39,668 bases of DNA, taken from positions 1 to 39,668 of the forward strand of contig JAGOZU010000023.1 in the NCBI GenBank assembly GCA_018058545.1, read 5' to 3'. This document shows, piece by piece, positions 1 to 7,692 of the stretch. A program made the translations under genes and the position numbers. The notes beneath the pieces were generated by a model, which was not told the origin of the DNA, ran no database searches, and saw nothing but the letters and a program-made list of their open reading frames with translations. Within the stretch, counting starts at the first letter, position 1. Each line of letters starts with the position of its first letter. The stretch is from Promineifilum sp. Lineage in GTDB: Bacteria; Chloroflexota; Anaerolineae; Promineifilales; Promineifilaceae.

Positions 1-3000
1 GGTAATCGTCTCCCAATGGTGTCCGTTGCACGATGATCACCCAATGCTGTTCGATGTTGGAATCAAAGAGGCCGTTGTTGGGCTTGACGTCCACCTGGGC
101 CAGGACTAAATAGCCGGCCGCCAGCGCATTGTCGATCCGCACGATGGGGTTCTCTCCCGTCCATTGGGTATCCGGGATATTGGAATCCTCAAACGATCTC
201 AGGTTAACCCCCTGATTCAATCCTGTCAGTACCTTGGTCGGAGCGATGAACTGCACGTTCGAGCCGACGAAGCCGTTCTCGCCCTCCAATAGCAGCCGGG
301 TGTTGAGTTCCTGAGGATTGAGACGCACGCCCCAGGCCGTCAGAGTCATCGCCATGCAGGTCAGCAGGCAGCCCCAGGCCTCGATACGCTGCGCCCCGTG
401 GCCGACGTTCACCCCCGACCAGCGGCCGTCCAGTTGCGAATACCAGGCTGTCGGATCATTGATCAGCCGCCCCAGCGCCGATCCCTGGCCCGCCGGCGGT
501 TGGCCGTCGACGATCGGCACGCTGCCGGTGGTGAAGATTTTGGCCCACACGGGGTCGCCGAAGAACGCGCCATGATCGTCCTGCAAGCGCCACAGGCTGT
601 TAAACCCGGTCTTGCGGCCGTCGCGGGTCGGCGGCGCGGTCATCGGGATCGACAGGATGACCTCATCACCGGGGCGAGCATCCGGTACCATATGGGCCGT
701 CGCGCCTCGCGCCATTTGCACGTCACCCTGGATGAACACCAGCCGGAAGCCGCTGCCCCAATGCCGCGCGCCGGTATTGCGCACCAGCCATTGTTTGTGG
801 AAATCCGTTCCGGCCACGAAGATCGTCCCGTCGGGGACCGTCTGGTCGCGCACGAACGTCATCCCCGCGGCCCGCGCGCCGGTTCCCGATGTGGGCGCGG
901 CCGTCACGGTTATCTCGGCGAACAGGTGGCCGAAGGCGTTCCCTTCCGGATCTCTGATCTGCCAGCGGCTATGATAGACCCGGCCGAATTGAGCCGGCGC
1001 GGTCATGGTCAGCACGATCTCGGTCTCGCCCTTGGGCGGGAGCGGCATGGGTGAGGTCACCGCCGCGAGTTCGTACTCGGTGGCTGCCCCGAACGAATCG
1101 CTGGCGGCTCCATCCGGCACGTAGACCAATCGGTATCCCTCGCCCCAGGTCGTCGTTCCCGTGTTGCGAAAGCGCCAGGTATTGGTGAAGGTCGTGCCGG
1201 CGGGGACGGCGTTATGGTTGTCCAGTGTTGTCGCGAAAGAGACGTACTCGGCCCGAGACAGGTCGAGGGACTCCAACCCGGCGATCAGGCTCTCCAGCCC
1301 CTCCAATGGGATCTTGCTGCGCTCGCGCATATGGACGAAGGCGTCGAAGACGTGGGGTTTCGGCCGTCCGTCGGCCGTCAGGATGCCCGCGTTGCGCATC
1401 AGGTCTGTCCAGCCGAACCAGATGAGCACCGGCACGGCTTCCGCGAAATGATCGGCCACCTCGTCCACGACCTCGCGGATGTAAACCTCTATGTCGGCGT
1501 AGTGTTCCGGCCCGATCGGCGAGTCGCTGGCCACGCCTATTTCGGTGATCCATAATGGCAGGTCGGGGAACGCCCGGTTGAGCTTGTTGAGCGAATCCGA
1601 AAGTTTGCCGATCGATCCGTAGTTGAACAATATCTTCTTGACATAACGACCATAGGGATGGATCGCCAGCGCATCAACCGGCAGGCGGCCGTCCAGCGCG
1701 GCCTGAACATCACGAATGTAGCGGACGGCATTGTCCGGGCCGGTGTTCAGGCCGCCGATGACGACCGTCGCCCCCGGATGCGCCCGCCGTATGGCCGCCT
1801 GTGCCCGGTCCAGGACGATGGCGTAGTTCTCCGCGGCGATGCCGATGGCTGAATGATTGTCCGGGCCGCTATCCTGTTCGTTGAAGATCTGGTAGGCCAC
1901 CTTATCGCCGAACTCGGAGCAGACGGCCGCCACCCGGCCGCATGCCCGGGCAAATGTCTCGGCATACGCTTCCCAGCCGCCATTATCCCAGGGCGCATTA
2001 CCCCACTCCGTATCCTGATGGAGGATGATGAGCGAGCGAATGCCGGCGGCGGCATAGGTTTGGATGAGGCTGCGATATTTGCGTTGGTAGGCTTCCTCGG
2101 GGCTTAGCTTTAGCCGTGAGGCCCAGTACACCCAGCGTATCCACGTCAGCCCCGCCAGCATATCCACGTCCAGGCCATGTGCTTCGGGATTAATGTTCAT
2201 GCCGAACTCCACCGCGGGAGTGCCGGCCGGCTTTTGGCCTCCGCTATCGCCGGCGGGGGTGGAGCTGGTGACGCCGATCCGCAGCCAGCGGATTCCGCCA
2301 AATGGTTCGCCGTCGACGCTCTCCAGTTGCCAGTGAAACGCATAGGCCCCTGTCGGCAGGGGAGCGACCAGATCGAACTTGATCTCAACCGTCTCGCCGG
2401 GAGCGATGCTATCCCGGCCGGAGACCTGGGGGAGGGTGTAGACGGGTTGGGATCCCATCGGATCGCGCGGTGTGGCGCTGGTGTCGGCCACCGGGGCGTC
2501 CACATAGGCTACGTGGAAGTCGCCGCTCCATACTCGTCGGCCGGTATTGCGAATCGTCCAGATACCGTTGAATTGGCGGCCGGGTTGGAGTTGATTGAAA
2601 TCGCCGGCGGTGTTCCGGAAGCTCAGCACGTCATAGCTCAGGCTGCCGGGCCGGGCCACGACGACGGCGCGCAGCCAGCGAACCGGCCCGAAACGACTGC
2701 CGTCCGGCGCGGCAAGTTGCCAGCTGGTGGCCTGCGTGCCGGCTGATTCAGGGGCGGTGAAGGTCAGCGTCAGGGAAACCGATTCGCCCGGCCGCACGAC
2801 CTCCGTCGCGCCCAGATCATCGAACGACGATGAGGTCGCGCCCATTGCCGAGAGTGGAAAACCGGCCGTCTCCGGATGCCCTTCGGCGGCGTAGACCAAA
2901 CGGTAGCGTCGATCCCAGGTCGTCGGACCGTTGTTGCGAAAAGTCCATGTGGCGCGAAAGATAGCCCCGGCGGGTACGCGATCGAGATCGATGTCGGTGG

Positions 3001-3091
3001 CGAAACCGGCGAGATCAGCCGTGTCGCCCGTGGGAGCGGTGGGTGAAACGATGATGGGCGGGAGAATATCTGTCACCGGCTTGTCCTCCAT
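1..3091 (-). CDS. NBR1-type Ig / glycosidase-like / C39-like peptidase multidomain protein (3' end outside window)
   Basis: The frame stays open for 1030 codons from an ATG at 3091 (GAGG six bases upstream) to the window edge, so the C-terminus is missing. Domains seen in order: Ig-like domains of the NBR1 central-domain type at about residues 40-145 and 165-275 (pattern F..TW..RN.G..TW...Y.LVY); a TIM-barrel glycosidase-like domain at about 295-590 with candidate acid/base E405 (FNEQD) and nucleophile E517 (WITEIG) as in clan GH-A; two more Ig-like domains at about 620-730 and 745-855; then a Peptidase_C39_2-like domain from about 880 with YSQLDGRW, catalytic-type GC at C908 and HW at H1016. 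No signal peptide is visible in the first 30 residues, which is odd for a wall- or polysaccharide-acting protein. The fold assignments rest on motifs; substrate is unknown. Gene limits are secure except for the missing end. Confidence 0.85.
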   Translation of the reverse strand, partial: MEDKPVTDILPPIIVSPTAPTGDTADLAGFATDIDLDRVPAGAIFRATWTFRNNGPTTWDRRYRLVYAAEGHPETAGFPLSAMGATSSSFDDLGATEVVRPGESVSLTLTFTAPESAGTQATSWQLAAPDGSRFGPVRWLRAVVVARPGSLSYDVLSFRNTAGDFNQLQPGRQFNGIWTIRNTGRRVWSGDFHVAYVDAPVADTSATPRDPMGSQPVYTLPQVSGRDSIAPGETVEIKFDLVAPLPTGAYAFHWQLESVDGEPFGGIRWLRIGVTSSTPAGDSGGQKPAGTPAVEFGMNINPEAHGLDVDMLAGLTWIRWVYWASRLKLSPEEAYQRKYRSLIQTYAAAGIRSLIILHQDTEWGNAPWDNGGWEAYAETFARACGRVAAVCSEFGDKVAYQIFNEQDSGPDNHSAIGIAAENYAIVLDRAQAAIRRAHPGATVVIGGLNTGPDNAVRYIRDVQAALDGRLPVDALAIHPYGRYVKKILFNYGSIGKLSDSLNKLNRAFPDLPLWITEIGVASDSPIGPEHYADIEVYIREVVDEVADHFAEAVPVLIWFGWTDLMRNAGILTADGRPKPHVFDAFVHMRERSKIPLEGLESLIAGLESLDLSRAEYVSFATTLDNHNAVPAGTTFTNTWRFRNTGTTTWGEGYRLVYVPDGAASDSFGAATEYELAAVTSPMPLPPKGETEIVLTMTAPAQFGRVYHSRWQIRDPEGNAFGHLFAEITVTAAPTSGTGARAAGMTFVRDQTVPDGTIFVAGTDFHKQWLVRNTGARHWGSGFRLVFIQGDVQMARGATAHMVPDARPGDEVILSIPMTAPPTRDGRKTGFNSLWRLQDDHGAFFGDPVWAKIFTTGSVPIVDGQPPAGQGSALGRLINDPTAWYSQLDGRWSGVNVGHGAQRIEAWGCLLTCMAMTLTAWGVRLNPQELNTRLLLEGENGFVGSNVQFIAPTKVLTGLNQGVNLRSFEDSNIPDTQWTGENPIVRIDNALAAGYLVLAQVDVKPNNGLFDSNIEQHWVIIVQRTPLGDDY

Positions 3092-3167
3092 GTTGTCCTC
3101 GGTTTGAATGTGACGTGCGATTTATTCTTTGATGTCAACTCCGGTAATCGTTCGACATTTCCGAACT

Positions 3168-3195
3168 TTGAACCATGTGTTCCATGGGATATAAT
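3168..3195 (+). promoter_or_regulatory. Sigma-70-type promoter of the MBL-fold gene
   Basis: A perfect TATAAT (3190-3195) is preceded at 16 bp by TTGAAC (3168-3173). Predicted transcription starts near 3202, about 43 bases before the ATG at 3245. This also rules out in-frame start codons further upstream (3104, for example), which lie 5' of the promoter. Confidence 0.6.
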
Positions 3196-3244
3196 ACACC
3201 GTTTGCGGGCGGAAACACCGTCCGGCAACAGGAGCGTCTCATCA

Positions 3245-3877
3245 ATGGAAATTCATTGGTATGGCATGAGTTGTTTCCGCATCACGGAACGCAAGCACGC
3301 CACGATCGTCACCGACCCTTACACGACCGGTTTGGGTCTTGCGGAACTGAAACTCAAGGGCGATGTCGTGACCATCAGTCATGACGCCCCCGGCCATAAT
3401 TATAGCCCGGCCGTATCCGGTGTGGAACATGTCCTGAATGGCCCCGGCGAATATGAGATCGGCAGTGTTTTCATCACCGGCATCGCCACGCCCAGCCGGG
3501 ACAGGAAGTTCAACAACGTCATCTATGTGTTTGATTATGATGGGCTGACCGTGGCTCACCTTGGCGACATCGGCGATGTGCCTTCCCAGAAGCAGATCGA
3601 AGACCTGGAGCTGGTTAACGTGTTGCTCGTACCCGTCGGCGGCGGATCCAGCCTCAACGCGGCGCGGGCGGCCGAACTGGTATCAATGATCGAGCCTAAT
3701 ATCGTCATCCCCATGCATTATCACCTGCCGGGACTGAAAACCAAACTCGATCCGCTCGACAAGTTTCTCAAGGAGATGGGGGCGACTGACGTCAAGGAAG
3801 AAATCAGTTTCAAGGCCACCAGCGTGGAGGGTCTTCCCGAAGGGACCGAGGTCGTTATTCTGTCATCGAAAGAGTGA
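3245..3877 (+). CDS. Metallo-beta-lactamase-fold metal-dependent hydrolase
   Basis: The product is 210 aa and resembles UlaG/YtkL-type (UPF0173-like) MBL-fold hydrolases, which are usually this size and lack extra domains. Visible hallmarks are D24 in a TDPY segment, SHDAPGHN as a variant of the family's SH...DH metal loop, GPGEYEIG, HLGDIG and PMHYH near residue 160. The variant loop means metal binding is likely but should not be assumed. The start was chosen for its GGAG (3231-3234) and the promoter immediately upstream. It is followed after 32 bases by a small unknown gene on the same strand, probably co-transcribed. The physiological substrate cannot be deduced. Confidence 0.8.
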   Translation: MEIHWYGMSCFRITERKHATIVTDPYTTGLGLAELKLKGDVVTISHDAPGHNYSPAVSGVEHVLNGPGEYEIGSVFITGIATPSRDRKFNNVIYVFDYDGLTVAHLGDIGDVPSQKQIEDLELVNVLLVPVGGGSSLNAARAAELVSMIEPNIVIPMHYHLPGLKTKLDPLDKFLKEMGATDVKEEISFKATSVEGLPEGTEVVILSSKE

Positions 3878-3909
3878 ACCGACCGGCGCTTGCCGGTGTG
3901 GAGTAGGCT

Positions 3910-4212
3910 ATGTCTGCCAAGGTGATCATGCGGTGGAATGTTCGCTCCGAGTTGGAGTCGGAGTATTTCGAGTTTCTGGTTCACGAACTTATACCGGCCA
4001 TGAATAAACTGGGCATCAGTGATATTCAGGTTTGGTACACCGCCTATGGGGATTGTGAGCAGAAGATGGCCGAGGGGATCAGCGAATCGACCGAGAAGAT
4101 GCTGGAGATCATGCGAACTGCTGAGTGGCATGATCTGACCGGGAAGTTGCAGGGCTTTGTAGAGGATTTCAGCCAGAAGGTGATTCCGGCCACGAGAGGT
4201 TTCCAGATTTAG
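3910..4212 (+). CDS. Small conserved-looking protein of unknown function
   Basis: This is a 100-aa soluble protein with no signal peptide or membrane segment. The ATG has GGAG about nine bases upstream. Composition (VIMRWNVRSELESEYFEFLVHE at the N-terminus, then a WYTAYGD segment) suggests a small alpha/beta fold, perhaps a dimeric ferredoxin-like barrel; that is a guess from pattern only. It follows the MBL-fold gene closely and its last four bases overlap the convergent FmdB-type gene. I do not recognise a named family. Codon use and the good ribosome site support a real gene. Confidence 0.7.
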   Translation: MSAKVIMRWNVRSELESEYFEFLVHELIPAMNKLGISDIQVWYTAYGDCEQKMAEGISESTEKMLEIMRTAEWHDLTGKLQGFVEDFSQKVIPATRGFQI

Positions 4213-4517
4213 CTGCTCGCTGCGTCGGAGCTGCTTGCGGAGGCGCTGGATGATGGCGCTTCGGCGCTACCGGCCGTTTCCTTGCTTTCCTTGCCTTCCT
4301 TGCTCTTTGATGAAGAGCTGCCCCGGCCGTTCACGTTACTCGAGCGGTTATCGGTCACATAAAACCCGCTGCCTTTGAACACAACCCCGACGGTGCTGAC
4401 GACACGTCGCACCGGCCCGCCACAGACAGGGCACTCTGTGACCGGATCGTCCGTCATGCGCTGGCGAACCTGAAACTCGTGGTCGTGATCTTTACATCGA
4501 TACGTGTATAACGGCAT
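4209..4517 (-). CDS. FmdB-type zinc-ribbon protein with Ser-rich tail
   Basis: The product is 102 aa. It begins MPLYTYRC, the standard start of FmdB-family regulatory zinc ribbons, and has the second knuckle CPVCGG at about residues 34-39. The first knuckle is C8-x2-H11 rather than the usual CxxC, so one zinc ligand appears to be His. The last ~45 residues are a Ser/Lys/Glu/Ala low-complexity tail. I chose the ATG at 4517 rather than an upstream in-frame codon because MPLYTY is the family start and AGAGG lies nine bases upstream. Function of the family is poorly defined (putative regulator). It is transcribed divergently from nothing and sits downstream of the queA group, probably with its own promoter. 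Confidence 0.8.
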   Translation of the reverse strand: MPLYTYRCKDHDHEFQVRQRMTDDPVTECPVCGGPVRRVVSTVGVVFKGSGFYVTDNRSSNVNGRGSSSSKSKEGKESKETAGSAEAPSSSASASSSDAASS

Positions 4518-4561
4518 TTCCAAAAACCTCTGGCGTGATACATCGCGCACGCCAATCTTCG

Positions 4562-4590
4562 ATTGTACAAATTGATACAAGTTGGGGCAA
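4562..4590 (-). promoter_or_regulatory. Putative promoter of the FmdB-type gene
   Basis: On the minus strand TTGCCC (4590-4585) and TACAAT (4567-4562) are separated by 17 bp. This would start transcription about 38 bases before the ATG at 4517. The -35 lies inside the hairpin at 4581-4596. Confidence 0.4.
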
Positions 4591-4596
4591 CCCAAC
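4581..4596 (-). terminator. Putative terminator of the queA group
   Basis: GTTGGG and CCCAAC form a 6-bp stem around a four-base loop, 77 bases downstream of the queA stop. On the minus strand a T-rich stretch (TTGTATCAATTTG) follows. The stem is short, so termination is plausible but not certain. Confidence 0.35.
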
Positions 4597-4673
4597 AATC
4601 CGCATCATACCTCGGCCGCGTTAGTTTTGGGTTAACGCGCACTCGTTCGAGGCCACTCGCCAACTCGCCCGCC

Positions 4674-5786
4674 TTATTGATGTTCCAGGATGAGCATCGC
4701 ATCACCGAAGGAAAAGAAGCGATATTCTTCGCTCACGGCCGCGTGGTAGGCGCTTAGGATGGTCCCTCGCCCGGCAAAGGCGGAGACCATCATCAGCAGG
4801 CTGGATCGGGGCAGGTGAAAGTTGGTGATGAGCATGTCCACCGCCCGAAAACGGTAGCCGGGGTAGATGAACAGATCGGTCGAGCCCTCGAAGGCGGCCA
4901 CCGGCTTCCAGGGGCATAGATTGGTCGTTTCTCCAGCTGCGTCGCGCGCGCTGATGGTCTTGAGGCTGCCGGTGATCCCCGCCGAGCGCAGGGCGGCCGT
5001 CTCCAACACGCGGGCGGTCGTCGTCCCCACGGCCACGATGCGACCCCCGGCCAGGAACGCCTCGTTGATCCGGCGCGCCGCTTCCGGCGTCACTTGCGCC
5101 CACTCGCTATGGATGGCGTGCTCGGCCACTTCATCGGCCGTCACCGGTTTGAAGGTGTCAAGGCCGACGTTGAGGGTCACTGTCTCGAACAGCACGCCCA
5201 TGTCGCGCAGCCGGAACAGCAGATCGGGGGTGAAGTGCAGCCCGGCCGTCGGCGCGGCGGCCGAACCGATCTTGCGGGCATAGATGGTCTGATAGCGTTC
5301 AGGATCGTCGAGCGTCTCGTGAATATACGGCGGCAACGGCGGGTAACCCAATGATTCGATCCACGTCTCGACCGGCTCGCTGAACCGTATCACTCGCAAG
5401 GCTTCCGCGCCGACGCCGGTCACTTCGGCCGTGATCGCCGTCTGTGCCCCGGTGTGATCAAGCAGGTGGATGATCAGCCCCGTGCCGACCTTGCGGCCGC
5501 CAACCAGCGCGCGCCAGCCGCCGTCTTCATTCCGCTCCAGTAGCAGGATCTCGACCCGACCGCCGGTCGCCTTTTGTCCGAAGATGCGGGCCGGCATCAC
5601 GCGGGTGTCGTTGGCCACGAGGATGTCCCCCGGCCGCAGGTAATCGGGCAGGTCGTGGAAGGCGCGGTGGGCGATCTCGCCCGTGGCCGGATCGAGGACC
5701 AACAATCGGCTCGTGTCGCGTGGCTCCACCGGCCGTTGGGCGATGAGCCGCTCCGGCAGGTCGTAATCGAAGTCGCTAACCTTCAT
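4674..5786 (-). CDS. queA: S-adenosylmethionine:tRNA ribosyltransferase-isomerase
   Basis: QueA transfers and isomerises the ribosyl moiety of S-adenosylmethionine onto 7-aminomethyl-7-deazaguanine in tRNA, giving epoxyqueuosine at the wobble position of GUN anticodons. The protein is 370 aa, slightly longer than usual. Family hallmarks are visible: MKVSDFDYDLPERLIAQ at the start, LVLDPATGEI, VANDTRVMPARI, PTAGLHFT and the C-terminal EEYRFFSFGDAMLI. The ATG at 5786 is chosen although the frame stays open to 6278, because the upstream extension is the antisense-like reading of the kinase gene and lacks homology to QueA. The start lies inside the last 11 bases of the preceding kinase-MazG gene, indicating translational coupling. 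Confidence 0.96.
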   Translation of the reverse strand: MKVSDFDYDLPERLIAQRPVEPRDTSRLLVLDPATGEIAHRAFHDLPDYLRPGDILVANDTRVMPARIFGQKATGGRVEILLLERNEDGGWRALVGGRKVGTGLIIHLLDHTGAQTAITAEVTGVGAEALRVIRFSEPVETWIESLGYPPLPPYIHETLDDPERYQTIYARKIGSAAAPTAGLHFTPDLLFRLRDMGVLFETVTLNVGLDTFKPVTADEVAEHAIHSEWAQVTPEAARRINEAFLAGGRIVAVGTTTARVLETAALRSAGITGSLKTISARDAAGETTNLCPWKPVAAFEGSTDLFIYPGYRFRAVDMLITNFHLPRSSLLMMVSAFAGRGTILSAYHAAVSEEYRFFSFGDAMLILEHQ

Positions 5787-6816
5787 GAGCCTCGACCGGT
5801 TCGGCGGCCCCGCGTTCGGCCGGCCAGGTGCGGCCGATGTTGAGGCGCATTTTCTCCAGATAGGCCTGCTCCAGATCGATGCCGGTATAGTTGGCCAGCT
5901 TGAGGATGAAGGCCAGCAAGTCGGCCAACTCCCCACGCAGGGCGGGGCGGTTTTGGCGGATGGCTTCTTCCAGTGCATCGGATGGGCCGCGGCCGTTGAC
6001 CAGTTGCCGCTTGCTCTCGGACCAGATTTTGACCAGATCCGTCGCCAGTTCGCCCATCTCCTCGACCAGGAACAGATAGTTGAAGAACAGGTCGCCATCG
6101 AATCCCTTGGCGATGTCCAGCTCGCGATGGAACTGCTGGAAGGCGGCGAGACGACCCTGTTGCAGGCTTTGCAGTTGCGGGTCCAGTGTCGCCGCCGACC
6201 GCGGCGCGGCCGTCTCCAGGGCCTCGACGATCGATCGCGTGATCTGATCCAGATCGGCCGGCCGTGACAGAAAGTCAAGATCGTCGGTATGGATCGTCAA
6301 CACCGGGATATCCGACAGGCGTGAGAGCCAGGCGTCATAGGCCGACGCTACCTGACGAATATATTCCGGGTCCATGTCGCGCTCGTAAGGCCGGTCGCGC
6401 AGGGCGATCCGGCGCATCAGCACATCGTGGTCGGCTCGCAGGTAGACGATCAGATCGGGGCGAGGGATCTTCTCGCCCAGGGCGGCATGGACGCGGCCAT
6501 ACATGGCCAGCTCGTCATCCTTCAGGTTCAGCCAGGCGAACAACTCGTCCTTGGAAAAGGTGTAGTCGGAGATCAGATTGCCGCGCCTGAGGGCCGCCGG
6601 AATAGCCTGGTATTGCTGGTGATACCGGCTGAGCAGGAAGAATATCTGCGTCTGGAAGCCATAGCGCTCCCGATCCTGATAAAAATTGGAGAGGAAAGGA
6701 TTGTCCTCGAAGACTTCCAGCAAGTTGGTGGCGTCGAATCGAGGCTGGAGCAGGCGGGCGAGGGTCGTCTTGCCCACGCCGATCACGCCTTCGATGGCGA
6801 TATATTTATTGATCAT
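5776..6816 (-). CDS. Deoxynucleoside kinase fused to a MazG-like NTP pyrophosphohydrolase
   Basis: The product is 346 aa with two domains. Residues 1-200 are a deoxynucleoside kinase: P-loop GVGKTT (13-18), EDNPFL (37-42), DYTFSKDELFA (84-94), and the Arg-rich lid RIALRDRPYE (136-145). Such enzymes salvage deoxyadenosine, deoxyguanosine or deoxycytidine. Residues 225-325 are an all-alpha MazG-like domain with E252, E253, E256 and E296, D299 as the Mg-binding EExxE...ExxD set; these domains hydrolyse NTPs or dNTPs to monophosphates. The fusion would couple dNTP supply with pool cleaning (inference). Start ATG 6816 follows the upstream gene's stop by four bases, and the end overlaps queA. Specificity of either domain cannot be read from the sequence. 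Confidence 0.9.
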   Translation of the reverse strand: MINKYIAIEGVIGVGKTTLARLLQPRFDATNLLEVFEDNPFLSNFYQDRERYGFQTQIFFLLSRYHQQYQAIPAALRRGNLISDYTFSKDELFAWLNLKDDELAMYGRVHAALGEKIPRPDLIVYLRADHDVLMRRIALRDRPYERDMDPEYIRQVASAYDAWLSRLSDIPVLTIHTDDLDFLSRPADLDQITRSIVEALETAAPRSAATLDPQLQSLQQGRLAAFQQFHRELDIAKGFDGDLFFNYLFLVEEMGELATDLVKIWSESKRQLVNGRGPSDALEEAIRQNRPALRGELADLLAFILKLANYTGIDLEQAYLEKMRLNIGRTWPAERGAAEPVEAHEG

Positions 6817-6820
6817 ATCT

Positions 6821-7603
6821 CTAGCCGCTGTGGGCGAACTCTGCCCGCAGCATATCGATTTGAAATGGTTTGTCGGCGTCCATGGCCAATTCCGGCGGCC
6901 CATCGAGGATGATCTTCGCCGGCGCTTTCAGGATCCGCGATGCGGTAGCCTCAACATCGGAGATCGTCACCCGATGAAACAAAAACTTAATCATCATGCG
7001 CAACCCGACGACGCTGGCGACGCGCCATGGCTGTTTGCGCGCGCCGGTGACCCCCTCCAGCAACTCCCGGTTGCGCAAGGCCACGTCCGGCCGCGCCACG
7101 ACCATATCCCCGCCGGCCGCCTCGATGTCGCCCAGCCGGGAGTAGGTTCGTCTGGAATTCGGGAACCGGGCTTCCATTCGACTGCGCTGAACGAAATTGT
7201 AGTAGACACCCTTGTCCCACGGCCGGCAGGCCTCGATGAACGTATCGACAACCTGACCGGTAATGGTGGGAATGTCGCCCGAGCATCCCAGAATGATCTC
7301 CGTCCCCGGCCGATTCTCCAGGAACCAGGCGCACCCTGCCAACATGTTGGAGACCATGCCGCCCTGGTCGGGCAGGAAGGTCACCGGCCGCTGGAAACTC
7401 AGGCCATTTTCCACGATCACGTGCTCGTCAATGCCGACCACGAGGACATCTTCGACGTAGGTCGACGACTGTAGCGCGCCGATAACCCGCTCCAGCATCG
7501 TGTGGCCGCCCATGTCGATGAGCGCCTTGGGTTTGCCGTGGGAGTAGGCGTAGAGAGGGTTATCCGGGCCGACCGTCCCACCCGCGATGATTAAACAATG
7601 CAT
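6821..7603 (-). CDS. MobA-like nucleotidyltransferase (GT-A fold)
   Basis: This is a 260-aa protein with the nucleotidyltransferase start MHCLIIAGG, then GKPKALIDMGGHTMLERVIGAL around residues 23-44 and a central GCSGDIPTI, where the Asp is the likely metal ligand. That pattern is the NTP_transferase_3/MobA-like family, whose members activate sugars, cofactors or polyol phosphates with a nucleotide. The glycine loop after LIIAGG is unusual (GTVGPDNPLY instead of the common GxGxR). AGGAGG lies seven bases before the ATG, the strongest ribosome site in this stretch. The stop is four bases before the kinase-MazG gene, so both are likely co-translated. Substrate is unknown; a housekeeping MobA role in molybdopterin synthesis is possible but there is no Mo-cofactor neighbour. 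Confidence 0.8.
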   Translation of the reverse strand: MHCLIIAGGTVGPDNPLYAYSHGKPKALIDMGGHTMLERVIGALQSSTYVEDVLVVGIDEHVIVENGLSFQRPVTFLPDQGGMVSNMLAGCAWFLENRPGTEIILGCSGDIPTITGQVVDTFIEACRPWDKGVYYNFVQRSRMEARFPNSRRTYSRLGDIEAAGGDMVVARPDVALRNRELLEGVTGARKQPWRVASVVGLRMMIKFLFHRVTISDVEATASRILKAPAKIILDGPPELAMDADKPFQIDMLRAEFAHSG

Positions 7604-7692
7604 GACAAGACCTCCTGCCGATGAATGAGGCTAATTGTATCGGGTTTGATGGGCACGTAAAGAGGCCCTGGCCGGATGTCCCATCCCGTTTG

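Noticed and set aside
4674-6278. A 534-aa version of QueA
   Set aside because: The extra N-terminus is the out-of-frame reading of the kinase-MazG gene; family start is MKVSDF at 5786.
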